Assembly (NCBI RefSeq): GCF_900105625.1 | Contig: NZ_FNSD01000001.1 | Coordinates: 310,001 to 374,000 of the forward strand | Source: Terriglobus roseus | GTDB taxonomy: Bacteria > Acidobacteriota > Terriglobia > Terriglobales > Acidobacteriaceae | Reading direction: 5' to 3' | DNA length: 64,000 bases | Shown: piece after piece, positions 45,229 to 53,067 of the stretch | How the letters are laid out: each line of letters begins with the position of its first letter | How positions within the stretch are numbered: position 1 is the stretch's first letter | Notes under the pieces: model-generated | What the model was told of the DNA's origin: nothing | Database searches by the model: none | The model's input: the letters and a program-made list of their open reading frames with translations, nothing else | Made by a program: the position numbers and the translations under genes

Positions 45229-45450
45229 ATGGCGAAGGTATGTCCCATCACCGGCAAACGGCCGATGGCTGGTAACAAGGTGTCGCACGCGAACAATAAA
45301 ACGCGTCGCCGCTGGGAGCCGAACCTGCAGTGGAAGCGCATCTGGGTTCCTAGCGAAAAGAAGTTTGTGCGTATGCGCGTGTCCACACGCGGCCTTCGCA
45401 CCATTAACAAGATGGGCGTCGAAGCCGCTCTGCTCCAGGCGAAGGGATAA
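45229..45450 (+). CDS. rpmB: 50S ribosomal protein L28
   Basis: 73 aa, full length: [22 protein letters not shown], then [15 protein letters not shown] and [13 protein letters not shown], the standard L28 pattern; only the Cys of CPITGK is left of the zinc-binding set, so a zinc-free form. AGGAG lies upstream. Six bases before rpmG, in one unit. Confidence 0.97.
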   Translation: MAKVCPITGKRPMAGNKVSHANNKTRRRWEPNLQWKRIWVPSEKKFVRMRVSTRGLRTINKMGVEAALLQAKG

Positions 45451-45455
45451 CGGAC

Positions 45456-45608
45456 ATGCGCACAATCATTAAGCTCGTCTCCAGCGCCGGAACCGGCCAC
45501 TTTTACACCACGACCAAGAACCCCAAGACCACCAGCGCAAAGCTGGAGTTCAAGAAGTACGATCCGGTCGTGCGTAAGCATGTCTCGTATCGCGAAGCGA
45601 AGATCTAA
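45456..45608 (+). CDS. rpmG: 50S ribosomal protein L33
   Basis: 50 aa, read directly from the sequence: [20 protein letters not shown], then [20 protein letters not shown] and [10 protein letters not shown]. The CxxC pairs of zinc-binding L33 are absent (LVSSAGTG), so this is the zinc-independent form. RBS weak (GATAACGG); probably coupled to rpmB. Terminator follows. Confidence 0.96.
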   Translation: MRTIIKLVSSAGTGHFYTTTKNPKTTSAKLEFKKYDPVVRKHVSYREAKI

Positions 45609-45632
45609 CTCTTCCTTCAATACATCTCTCGC

Positions 45633-45666
45633 AACGCCGCGATCTTCGGATCGCGGCGTTTGTGTT
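45633..45666 (+). terminator. Rho-independent terminator after rpmG
   Basis: Perfect 12-base stem AACGCCGCGATC / GATCGCGGCGTT closed by a TTCG tetraloop, followed by TGTGTTT. Confidence 0.9.
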
Positions 45667-45797
45667 TCTGATAGACGTGAATTCCTGAGGCCGACAGGCG
45701 ACTTAGGCGAGTCGGTTGCATCTACCAAAATGACGCATGCCTTCCCTGTTGTCCGGAAACAGTTTGGCGGCCAAGTCTCACATAGGAGATTACCAAT

Positions 45798-46655
45798 ATG
45801 TATCACTCCGTCCGTTCGCTCGCGCTTTGCGCAACACTTTCCGTCGCCATGCTCGCAGGCTGCCATAGCAACAACTCTGCCACCGCCGGTTCCACCACCG
45901 TTCGCATGCCGGATGGCAGCACGCAGGTTATCGCTGCAGGCCAGCCACTCCCGGTGGGTTCAACCGTAATCGCTGTGGGCAATGGATCGAACGCGATCTC
46001 GCCCGCCACCGGCACACCGGTCGCCGTTGCGCCGGGCGGCACGGTCACCCCCGCTCCGGCAGCACCGCCGGCAGCCGCACCGGGCTATGCGCCGACAACG
46101 GCCGCTGCACCGGCGCCCGCCGCAGCCCCGATCGCACCGGCTCCCGCGCCCGCACCGTCGCTGGTTGTCCCCGCCGGAACTCGCGTAACCATCCGCACCA
46201 CGGAATCACTCTCGGCCGAGCATAGCGGTGGTCCCGGCACCGGCTTCACCGGTGTCCTGAATAACGCCATCGTGGTGCATGGGGTTACCGCCTTCCAGCG
46301 CGGCACCTCCGTCCGCGGTGAGATCGTCAGCGCCAATGGCCGTGGCCACTTCACGGGTGCCGGCGCCATCGGCATCGAGCTTACGAACATCGGCGGCTAC
46401 CGCGTGCAGACCAGTGAGTACGTCGCTCGCACCAAGGGCCGTGGCAAACGGACTGCGGGGTTCATCGGCGGAGGCGCAGGACTTGGCGCGCTGATTGGTG
46501 GCCTCGCAGGCGGAGGCAAGGGAGCACTGATTGGCGGCATGTCCGGCGCCGGAGCAGGCACAGTTGCAGGTGCCTACACTGGCAGCCGCGACACTATCAT
46601 CCCGTCCGAGAGCGCGATCACCTTCCGGCTACGCAACGCCATCGAACTCAAGTAA
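45798..46655 (+). CDS. Glycine-zipper lipoprotein, unknown function
   Basis: 285 aa. Lipobox LAGC (Cys about 22) gives a lipidated outer-membrane or periplasmic protein. Then a low-complexity Ala/Pro linker (about 75-120), a beta domain (LVVPAGTRVTIRTTESLSAE, FQRGTSVRGEIVSANGRG) resembling conjugation TrbI/VirB10-like 'LSxELDTxxxKPGDxF' folds, and a glycine zipper (GFIGGGAGLGALIGGLAGGG and a second repeat) likely to insert in a membrane. RBS AGGAG. Secreted glycine-zipper proteins of this form are frequent in Acidobacteriota; function not established. Confidence 0.8.
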   Translation: MYHSVRSLALCATLSVAMLAGCHSNNSATAGSTTVRMPDGSTQVIAAGQPLPVGSTVIAVGNGSNAISPATGTPVAVAPGGTVTPAPAAPPAAAPGYAPTTAAAPAPAAAPIAPAPAPAPSLVVPAGTRVTIRTTESLSAEHSGGPGTGFTGVLNNAIVVHGVTAFQRGTSVRGEIVSANGRGHFTGAGAIGIELTNIGGYRVQTSEYVARTKGRGKRTAGFIGGGAGLGALIGGLAGGGKGALIGGMSGAGAGTVAGAYTGSRDTIIPSESAITFRLRNAIELK

Positions 46656-46678
46656 CAGGCAGCACCCGTACCGACAGC

Positions 46679-46705
46679 AAAGGGGCCACGAAACGGCCCC
46701 TTTTC
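46679..46705. terminator. Bidirectional terminator between convergent genes
   Basis: AAAGGGGCC-ACGAAAC-GGCCCCTTTTC: nine-base stem with T-run on plus and A-run giving T-run on minus; lies between the lipoprotein gene and the converging aminopeptidase gene. Confidence 0.88.
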
Positions 46706-46735
46706 TAGTTCACCAGTCGTCAAAACTGTGGACCA

Positions 46736-47788
46736 TTACGGCTCGATGAGAAAGACGCCGTCGCGCATGATCTGCGACTCACCCTCAGCATCACCAAGCC
46801 AGATGTTGAAACCCAGACCGACGACGTCGATGTGTGTCGACGACTTCCATGGAGCACCCGTGTGCGCTCCATATGGATCGCCGAAAGCGATGTGGATACC
46901 CGGAAACTTCTCGTCCTGCAGGATGTTGCCGATGACTTCATGGACACCGATGTTGGTGCCGATCGCGAACTCGCCGACGCGGTCGCTGTTCTCATCGGTG
47001 TGTGTGTAAGCCCAGAAGTCGCGTTCGAGTTCCTTGTTCTCGCAGGAGATCCGCACAATGCGGTTGTTCTCGATCGCGATCGACAATGGCGTGTCCCGCA
47101 GGATGCCGTAGCGCGCGCAGAGGAAGTCACCGACAACCCCATCGACCACGAAGACACCATTGACCTCACCGGGAGCGGTGAAGCACTCGCCCCCGGGCAG
47201 GTTTCCCCACTTTTCGGTGGAGATGATGCCCGAAGTCTTAAACCACTTGTAGCTGGGATTCAGCTGCGCGTGAATGTCGGTCCCGGCGGGCGTCGTTGCG
47301 CGCACGTAGGTGGCTTCGCGGACACGATCCAACACGGCCTGCGACAACGCGTCGACTGCGTTGAAGTCGGCGCGCATTCCCTGAACCATGATCTCTGGCG
47401 TGACGTTCACCATGTGCGCATGACGCATCCGCCGCCGGTTCACGACGTCCGTCATCTCCATGCGGCTGCGGAGTTCGTTTGGCTGAACTTCCACGGCGAA
47501 GATGCTGACCTGGCTTGACTCCATATCTTCAAGTACCGCCGCAGGCATGCCTACGAGCGGCCGCGGAGCAAGTTCTTCCAGCACGAAGCCGTTCCAATGG
47601 CAGCCGATCCGGTCGAGTTCAACGGCGATGGACGCGGCGATATGCATCGTCTTCTCGTCCGTGATCACCGTGACCTTTTCGCCGGGCTGAATGCGCAGGC
47701 AGGTCGTGACTGCGTTGCGAGCGCCCTGGCCAAACGACGGCGGAAAAGGCACTGAGGAAAGACGCGTCGAGGTGTAGGCAGCTGGCAT
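46736..47788 (-). CDS. Aminopeptidase, M29/leucyl aminopeptidase T-like
   Basis: 350 aa of the COG2309 aminopeptidase family. Seen: VTTCLRIQPGEKVTVITDEKT, ATTPAGTDIHAQLNP, WGNLPGGECFTAPGE, and a C-terminal metal region with EFAIGTNIGVHEVIGNILQDEK, HIAFGDPYGAHTG and STHIDVVG giving Glu, His and Asp ligands as in M29 enzymes. No signal peptide, so cytoplasmic peptide turnover is likely. RBS GGAG. Stands alone between terminators. Confidence 0.85.
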   Translation of the reverse strand: MPAAYTSTRLSSVPFPPSFGQGARNAVTTCLRIQPGEKVTVITDEKTMHIAASIAVELDRIGCHWNGFVLEELAPRPLVGMPAAVLEDMESSQVSIFAVEVQPNELRSRMEMTDVVNRRRMRHAHMVNVTPEIMVQGMRADFNAVDALSQAVLDRVREATYVRATTPAGTDIHAQLNPSYKWFKTSGIISTEKWGNLPGGECFTAPGEVNGVFVVDGVVGDFLCARYGILRDTPLSIAIENNRIVRISCENKELERDFWAYTHTDENSDRVGEFAIGTNIGVHEVIGNILQDEKFPGIHIAFGDPYGAHTGAPWKSSTHIDVVGLGFNIWLGDAEGESQIMRDGVFLIEP

Positions 47789-47838
47789 CGTTCTCCTTCA
47801 GATGCTCTAAGGGTACTCCGCGGGCGCGTCAATCGCTG

Positions 47839-47880
47839 AAAATGGAAAACCCCGGCGTAAATCGCCGGGGTTCTCCATTT
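47839..47880 (-). terminator. Terminator after the exported aminotransferase
   Basis: Stem AATGGAGAACCCCGGCG / CGCCGGGGTTTTCCATT (minus strand, one mismatch), five-base loop, with T-rich 3' side. Begins 17 bases after the stop. Confidence 0.85.
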
Positions 47881-47897
47881 CGCCTGTGAAGGCAGGG

Positions 47898-49163
47898 TTA
47901 GCTGCGGTACAGCTCGTGCGGGATGTCGTTGATGTCCAGGTGAGCAGCCACCGGAGCGGTAGGCGTGTTCATGACCTTGGTGAAGGCCGTCTGGAACTTC
48001 TTCATCTCGTCCGGCGTACCCACGGTGACGCGGACCATGGTCGGGTAGATCGGCCAGACACGGCCGATAGCAACCTTCTCACCCAGCATCGCGCGCTGCA
48101 CTTCAGCACCAGGACGCTTCACATCGACCATGAACATGTTGGCCTGGGCGCCCGGGATGAAGGCATAGTTGTTCTTCTGGAGGTACTCAAGCGTGGCGTC
48201 GAGCGTGTCCTTGTTGATCTTGCGACGCAGCGGAACCAGCTGCGGGTCGTTCAGGCTGGCGGCTGCGGCTGCGGCCGAGGTCAGCGAGATCGAACCGATC
48301 TGACGGTTGTTCGAGGTAACGGTCTCGAACTTTGCCAGCAGGTCAGGGCGTCCGAAGGCGAAGCCGGCGCGAACGCCTGCCATGCCGTAGATCTTCGAGA
48401 ACGTGCGCAGAACGATGACGTCCTTATCGGCAGCGACCATGTCGATGACGGAATCTTCGGTCGAGAAGTGGTGGTAAGCCTCATCGACGATGACAACCGA
48501 ACCAGCCGGCTTGTTCTTCACGAGCCACTCGATATCCGACTTCGGCGTGATGGTGCCGGTCGGGTTGTTCGGGTTCACGATGTAGTACGCACCGGGATTC
48601 GGATGAGCAGCGAGCATGGCCTTCACGTCATACGCGTAGGTCTTCTTGTCCAGCGGCACCTGGATGTACTTCGCCTTACAGGTCTGTGCAGCGCGGAAAC
48701 CCTGCTCGTAGGACGGATCGCCCAGGATGAGCGCCTTGTCCGGTCCAATGTTTGAGTACAGGGCGAGATCCAACGGTCCGCCCGAACCCGGGTAGATGCG
48801 GACGTAGCCCGGCTTCAGCTGGAACTGGTCGCTGATGGCCTTCGTCATCGCAGTCGAGTACTCGCGGTCGTAACGTCCGCCCTTCTTGGCGGCGGAATTG
48901 ATCGCCTCAAGAGCGACCGGAGCCGGTCCAAGCGGGTTCTCGTTCGAAGAGATGATGACCGTATTGGGATCGCGCGGTGCGCGTCCGCCGCCCATGTCAT
49001 CGCCCATACCGCCACCACGGCGGCCGGTCTGCGGCGCTGCCGGTGCAGCCTGCATCGCGAATGCGGGCATGGATGCCACTGCTGCCGAAGCAATGCCAGC
49101 GGTGCGCATAAAGGAACGGCGTGAGAAATACTGTTGGGCGGAAGCGAAGTTCTTCAAATCCAT
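47898..49163 (-). CDS. Tat-exported PLP aminotransferase, histidinol-phosphate aminotransferase-like
   Basis: 421 aa fold-type I aminotransferase. Seen: VIISSNENPLGPAPVALEAI, YPGSGGPLDLA, YYIVNPNNPTGT, VIVDEAYHHF and the PLP-binding Lys in RTFSKIYGMAGVRAGF. The N terminus (SRRSFMRTAGIASAAVASMPAFA) is a clear twin-arginine leader followed by a Gly/Arg-rich linker (RRGGGMGDDMGGG). A periplasmic PLP aminotransferase is uncommon; it would need PLP loaded before export. ATG at 49163 with GAGGAGAG. Not in a his operon, so a histidine biosynthetic role is unlikely. Confidence 0.88.
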   Translation of the reverse strand: MDLKNFASAQQYFSRRSFMRTAGIASAAVASMPAFAMQAAPAAPQTGRRGGGMGDDMGGGRAPRDPNTVIISSNENPLGPAPVALEAINSAAKKGGRYDREYSTAMTKAISDQFQLKPGYVRIYPGSGGPLDLALYSNIGPDKALILGDPSYEQGFRAAQTCKAKYIQVPLDKKTYAYDVKAMLAAHPNPGAYYIVNPNNPTGTITPKSDIEWLVKNKPAGSVVIVDEAYHHFSTEDSVIDMVAADKDVIVLRTFSKIYGMAGVRAGFAFGRPDLLAKFETVTSNNRQIGSISLTSAAAAAASLNDPQLVPLRRKINKDTLDATLEYLQKNNYAFIPGAQANMFMVDVKRPGAEVQRAMLGEKVAIGRVWPIYPTMVRVTVGTPDEMKKFQTAFTKVMNTPTAPVAAHLDINDIPHELYRS

Positions 49164-49380
49164 ACGACTCTCCTCAGTGAGACTGCGGTGAACGAATCGA
49201 GGTACACGTCGGCGACACGACGCGACTTTGCGTTTGCAAGAAAACGTGGAACTGAAGCTTGGAATCGCCATGCAGGACGGCAATTTTGCATGGGGATTTC
49301 CTTCACAATAGCGTGAATTCTTCGCGAATGCGCAACCGCAGACAACTTTTTTTCGCAGCCGTCTGGAAACGTTAGGTTTC

Positions 49381-50484
49381 CTACAGTCCCGCGCGAGTCT
49401 CGGACGCCATGTAGTCCACCACTGCGCGCAGATCGTTCGTCTCGCGCCAGACTTTCAACTGCCTGTCCGCGCCGCTGCCGTTCTGCAGCATCGAGCGAAT
49501 GTAGTTGATTTCGTTGCGTGATCCGAGCTCGTCGACCACATCGTCGATGAAGTGCAGGTACTCCTCGATCAGCTCGCGCTCGGGAACTTCCGTTTCTTTT
49601 CCAAAGTCGATTAGTTTACCGTCCAAACCATATCGAACTGCCCGAAACTTGTTTTCCATCAGCAGCGCTCGCGAATACTGGCGGAAATCGACATTATTCG
49701 CGTGCAGGCAGTGCAGCTTCATCGCGGTCGCCTGGATCAGAGCGGCGATCGCCACGGACTCCTCCGCGCGCATGGGAATGTCGCAGATGCGCACCTCCAC
49801 CGTGTTGAAGAACGGATGCGGCCGAACATCCCACCAAAGCTTCTTGGCGTTGTCGATGCTGTTGGTCTTAATCAGCAGGTTTACGTAGTTCTCAAACTCC
49901 GAGTAGGAGGCAAAGCTGTCCGGGAGATTCGTCCGCGGGAAATTCTCGAATACCTTCGCGCGATAGCTCTTGTAACCTGTGTCCATCCCCAGCCAGAACG
50001 GCGAATTGGTTGAAAGCGCAAGGATGTGCGGCAGGAAGTACCGCAGAGAGTTCATGATGCGGATCGCCGCCTCGCGGTCCTCGATGCCCACATGCACATG
50101 GAGGCCAAAGATCAGGTTTGCGCGCGCGACCAACTGCAGATCCTCAACAACCTTGTCGTATCGCGGATCCGGATAGATCTCCTGGTTGCGCCAGTCGGCA
50201 AAAGGATGAGTCGCGCCGGCCACCAGCACCAGGCCGTTCTCTTCGGCCAGGCGGATCATGTTGCGACGCAGGTCGTAAAGATCCTCGCGAGCCTCGTGAA
50301 TGTTCTGGCAGACGCGCGTTCCGACCTCGATGACGGACTGATGCATCTCGGCCTTCACACGCTCTTCCAGCCGCAGCTTGCCGTTTTCCAGCATCTCCGT
50401 CGCCACGTGTGAGCGCAGGTCGCGAGTCACCGGGTCAATGGTCTGGTACTCCTCTTCAATGCCCAGCGTGAACGAGGGTCGCAT
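49381..50484 (-). CDS. Carboxylate-amine ligase, GCS2/YbdK family
   Basis: 367 aa glutamine-synthetase-fold ligase that joins a carboxylate (classically Glu) to an amine (classically Cys) using ATP. Seen: FTLGIEEEYQTIDP with the metal Glu triad, VAGATHPFADW, LIFGLHVHVGIEDREAAI, NTVEVRICDIPMRAEE. YbdK enzymes have weak gamma-glutamylcysteine activity and probably other natural substrates. It heads the same direction as the ATP-grasp and secreted-protein genes upstream, suggesting a common pathway. Confidence 0.9.
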   Translation of the reverse strand: MRPSFTLGIEEEYQTIDPVTRDLRSHVATEMLENGKLRLEERVKAEMHQSVIEVGTRVCQNIHEAREDLYDLRRNMIRLAEENGLVLVAGATHPFADWRNQEIYPDPRYDKVVEDLQLVARANLIFGLHVHVGIEDREAAIRIMNSLRYFLPHILALSTNSPFWLGMDTGYKSYRAKVFENFPRTNLPDSFASYSEFENYVNLLIKTNSIDNAKKLWWDVRPHPFFNTVEVRICDIPMRAEESVAIAALIQATAMKLHCLHANNVDFRQYSRALLMENKFRAVRYGLDGKLIDFGKETEVPERELIEEYLHFIDDVVDELGSRNEINYIRSMLQNGSGADRQLKVWRETNDLRAVVDYMASETRAGL

Positions 50485-50596
50485 AGCAAACTCCGATGCC
50501 GCGGACGGTACCTTGAGTGGCTTTGGGGCTTGCCAGTCAAACGGGTCGCGGGTGAAAACGAGAGTAGCATCGCAAACCGCGCCGACGCCCCGCGCC

Positions 50597-51229
50597 TTAG
50601 TTCCCGGAGTTGCGGTTCAGGTTCTCGTACCAGCGCGTGGGCCGGACAAACACGATCAGTTCGCCGGGCTGTGGGCGGACGGCGACCGTGCCGCAACCGT
50701 TCTCTGCTGCAAGGCCCGACTTTGCAATCTCGGCCATGTTGTAGCCCTGCGGTGGGGCATAGCGCGCCGGCCTACGGCAGTCGTTGTAGTCAAGCGTGGT
50801 GACAATCACTCGCAGCGGGTCGCCGACAGGCGCCGGCATCAGCCCGACTCCCCGCGCCCCCGTAGCCAGCTCGTAGCCTGCGCCCGATGGCTCGTCATAC
50901 CAGAGCTTCACGTGACCGTTCGCAATGGGCTGCCCGTTCCGTCCGTCCATCAGTCGAACGCGAAAAACGCGAGTGTCCGGGGCCACGTCCACCGACGGTG
51001 AAGTCACGGCGGGCTCGGGGGGCGGCGGCACCGCGATCCCCGCTGGAGCTCCGGTCTGTTGCTGCGCAGAAGCGATCCCACCCAGCAGCAGTAACGACAG
51101 CAACCTCCACCGCGGCCGGGTGCCCCATTCTTTGCGAAGCAAAGGCTGGGGTATCACGCGATACCCCGTTCTTTCGCGATGAAGCCACGAAAAAATGGGG
51201 CACCCGGTCTTGTTCGTATCCTTAGACAT
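50597..51229 (-). CDS. Exported protein with carboxypeptidase-regulatory-like beta domain, N terminus rewritten by a repeat element
   Basis: 210 aa from the ATG overlapping the ATP-grasp stop (TGATG). Residues about 36-52 are a Sec-type segment (WRLLSLLLLGGIASAQ); the following domain (TRVFRVRLMDGRNGQPIANG, GVGLMPAPVGDPLRVIV) looks like a transthyretin/carboxypeptidase-regulatory-like beta sandwich. Residues about 8-37 are translated from a 92-base REP-like hairpin, so the native start may instead be a TTG/CTG just before LLSLLL. Function unknown. Confidence 0.65.
   Translation of the reverse strand: MSKDTNKTGCPIFSWLHRERTGYRVIPQPLLRKEWGTRPRWRLLSLLLLGGIASAQQQTGAPAGIAVPPPPEPAVTSPSVDVAPDTRVFRVRLMDGRNGQPIANGHVKLWYDEPSGAGYELATGARGVGLMPAPVGDPLRVIVTTLDYNDCRRPARYAPPQGYNMAEIAKSGLAAENGCGTVAVRPQPGELIVFVRPTRWYENLNRNSGN
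51116..51207. repeat. REP-like nested hairpin inside a coding start
   Basis: Outer perfect 14-base arms CCGGGTGCCCCATT (51116-51129) and AATGGGGCACCCGG (51194-51207); an inner hairpin GGGGTATC-ACGC-GATACCCC at 51148-51167. The GGGTGCCCCATTCTT..AAGG.TGGGG.TATC sequence recurs at 53950-53991, showing a dispersed family. Confidence 0.8.
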
Positions 51230-52251
51230 CACTTGATCGGTTTCTTCTGCCGGACAGCCTTTGTCGCGGCGGCCTTCGGCTCAGCTTTCTCTGAAGGTGT
51301 TGATGCTGTTGACGGAGACTGGTAGCCGAGGAACGACGACCAGCGCAATTCCGGCGGAGCTCCTTCGTTCGCCAGCGCCCGCTCAACAGCAAGCTCTGCG
51401 ACCTTCTCTACAATCCAGTTGAAGTTCTCTTCGCCAACTGAGACTCGATCCGCATCCGGAGCGGGATTCATGAAGTCGATGGCATAGGGAATGCCGTCTT
51501 CTACTGCAAACTCGACCGTGTTCAGGTCATACCCGAGCGCCTTGCACAGAGTCAGTGCATCCTTCTCGACGCGTGCAAGCAGCGCAGGATCGTAGGTCGG
51601 CGGGTTCATCACGTACCGCTCCGCATGCGGACGCGATGGGTCGTAAGGCATGATGCGCACATCTTTCTGTCCGACGACGTAGCAGCGGAAGTACTCGCGG
51701 AACTTGACCGCGGCCTGCAGGGTCATACAGAGAGTGCGCGTCTGGTCATAGGCTTCAAAGAACTCGCGCTCATCATGAACGTGGAAGACATCTTTCCAAC
51801 CGCCACCGTCATGCGGCTTCAGGAAGGCCGGGAAGCCAACGTACTCGAAGACGCTCTTCCAGTCGTACGGGTACGGCAGGTTCCGAAAGGAGATGTCGTT
51901 CGTGTCGGGCGGCATCTGCTTGCTGGGCAGGATCACCGTCTTGGGCACAGCCACGCCCAGTTTCGCGGCGAGCGCGTAGTTGAAGAACTTGTCGTCGGCA
52001 GACCACCAGAAGGGATTGTTGATAACGTGCGTGCCCGTCAGCACAGCGTTCTTCAGGTAGGCGCGATAGAACGGAACATCATGCGAGATGCGATCCACAA
52101 TCACGGAGTAGCCGCAGGAGACGGCTTCCTTCACCGGTCCAATCGCAACGAACTCTGCCGTGATCCCGTTCACGTTCATGGAGTTCACCTTGTCCACGAA
52201 TGCCTGGGGGAAGGTATTCTCCATGCCAAACAGGATGCCGATCTTCTTCAT
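51229..52251 (-). CDS. ATP-grasp ligase-like protein
   Basis: 340 aa. N-terminal IGILFGMENTFPQAFVDKVN pre-ATP-grasp region, then KFFNYALAAKLGVAVPKTVILP, FPAFLKPHDGGGWKDVFHV (Lys and Gly-rich nucleotide loop) and AVEDGIPYAIDFMNPAPD with the Mg-binding Asp/Asn, matching the ATP-grasp fold used by glutathione synthetase and amino-acid ligases. Basic Ala/Lys-rich C-terminal tail. RBS GGAG six bases upstream. Adjacent to the esterase and GCS2 ligase, so peptide-bond-type ligation of a small metabolite is plausible; substrates unknown. Confidence 0.85.
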   Translation of the reverse strand: MKKIGILFGMENTFPQAFVDKVNSMNVNGITAEFVAIGPVKEAVSCGYSVIVDRISHDVPFYRAYLKNAVLTGTHVINNPFWWSADDKFFNYALAAKLGVAVPKTVILPSKQMPPDTNDISFRNLPYPYDWKSVFEYVGFPAFLKPHDGGGWKDVFHVHDEREFFEAYDQTRTLCMTLQAAVKFREYFRCYVVGQKDVRIMPYDPSRPHAERYVMNPPTYDPALLARVEKDALTLCKALGYDLNTVEFAVEDGIPYAIDFMNPAPDADRVSVGEENFNWIVEKVAELAVERALANEGAPPELRWSSFLGYQSPSTASTPSEKAEPKAAATKAVRQKKPIK

Positions 52252-52293
52252 GCTGATCTCCTACGTTGTGGATGCAGAAATGGTGTCACGCGG

Positions 52294-53004
52294 TCACAGA
52301 TAGGTTTGCAGCATGCGTCGCCAATACGGCCAGTCGTGCCCGGTGTTGTCGCCCCACACGTCCAGCCGAACGGGAATGCCTTTACTTCGCAGGATCGCGG
52401 CAAGGCGCTCATTGTCGTTCCAGCACTGATCGTGCTGCCCGGTAGCCAGGACGTAGGTGTTGTGCCGGAACTTATCCAGATACCAGTGATCATTGAGGTT
52501 TGGCAGGAAGTCCATGGGCAGCGTGTAATACACGTCATCGTCATAGTGCCCGTTCAGAAAGCGGGCCAGGTCGAAGGCACCGCCCATCGACAGCATGGCG
52601 TTGATCTTATCCGGGTGGCGCAGCGCCATACTGGCCGCGTGAAAGCCACCGAAGGAACATCCCGCCATGGCGATCATCTGGTTCCAGTTCTTGTAACGAA
52701 TGTGCGGCAGCAGTTCATGCATGATGTACTGCTCATATTGCAGATGCCGTGCAATCTGCCACCGTCCGCTTACGTTCGTGTTGTACCAACTCTCCGCGTC
52801 CACGGAATCCACGCACCACAACTGGATATGGCCGCGATTGATCTCACCCTCAATGGCCGCGACCATGCCCTGGTCTTCAAACTCGTAGAAGCGCCCGCAG
52901 GACGTGGGAAAGACAATCACAGGTAAACCGTCATGGCCAAAGACGAGCCGCTCCATGGGACGGCCAAGCGCAGCAGACTGGTCGACGTGGTATTCACGGT
53001 GCAT
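52294..53004 (-). CDS. Putative esterase (alpha/beta fold) next to the ATP-grasp gene
   Basis: 236 aa. Seen: LPVIVFPTSCGRFYEFEDQGM, nucleophile elbow MAGCSFGGFHA with Ser, HDQCWNDNERLA and the C-terminal NTGHDWPYWRRML His. No signal peptide; start ATG at 53004 (GGAGG ten bases upstream) rather than the longer frame to 53106, which would overlap the divergent gene. Belongs to the esterase-D/tributyrin esterase-like group found beside ATP-grasp genes. May trim or activate the ligase product. Confidence 0.83.
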   Translation of the reverse strand: MHREYHVDQSAALGRPMERLVFGHDGLPVIVFPTSCGRFYEFEDQGMVAAIEGEINRGHIQLWCVDSVDAESWYNTNVSGRWQIARHLQYEQYIMHELLPHIRYKNWNQMIAMAGCSFGGFHAASMALRHPDKINAMLSMGGAFDLARFLNGHYDDDVYYTLPMDFLPNLNDHWYLDKFRHNTYVLATGQHDQCWNDNERLAAILRSKGIPVRLDVWGDNTGHDWPYWRRMLQTYL

Positions 53005-53067
53005 GGTGGGGTGGCCTCCGGTAAAACCGTGCTCGCGCTCTGCTACTCTTCGAAGGAATCTTAGTTC

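Noticed and set aside
44188-45465. 425-codon minus-strand frame across the ZIP gene, rpmB and the gap
   Set aside because: Spans three real plus-strand features and has no family signal or RBS.
51625-52926. 433-codon plus-strand frame opposite the ATP-grasp and esterase genes
   Set aside because: Shadow frame; both minus-strand genes have clear motifs.
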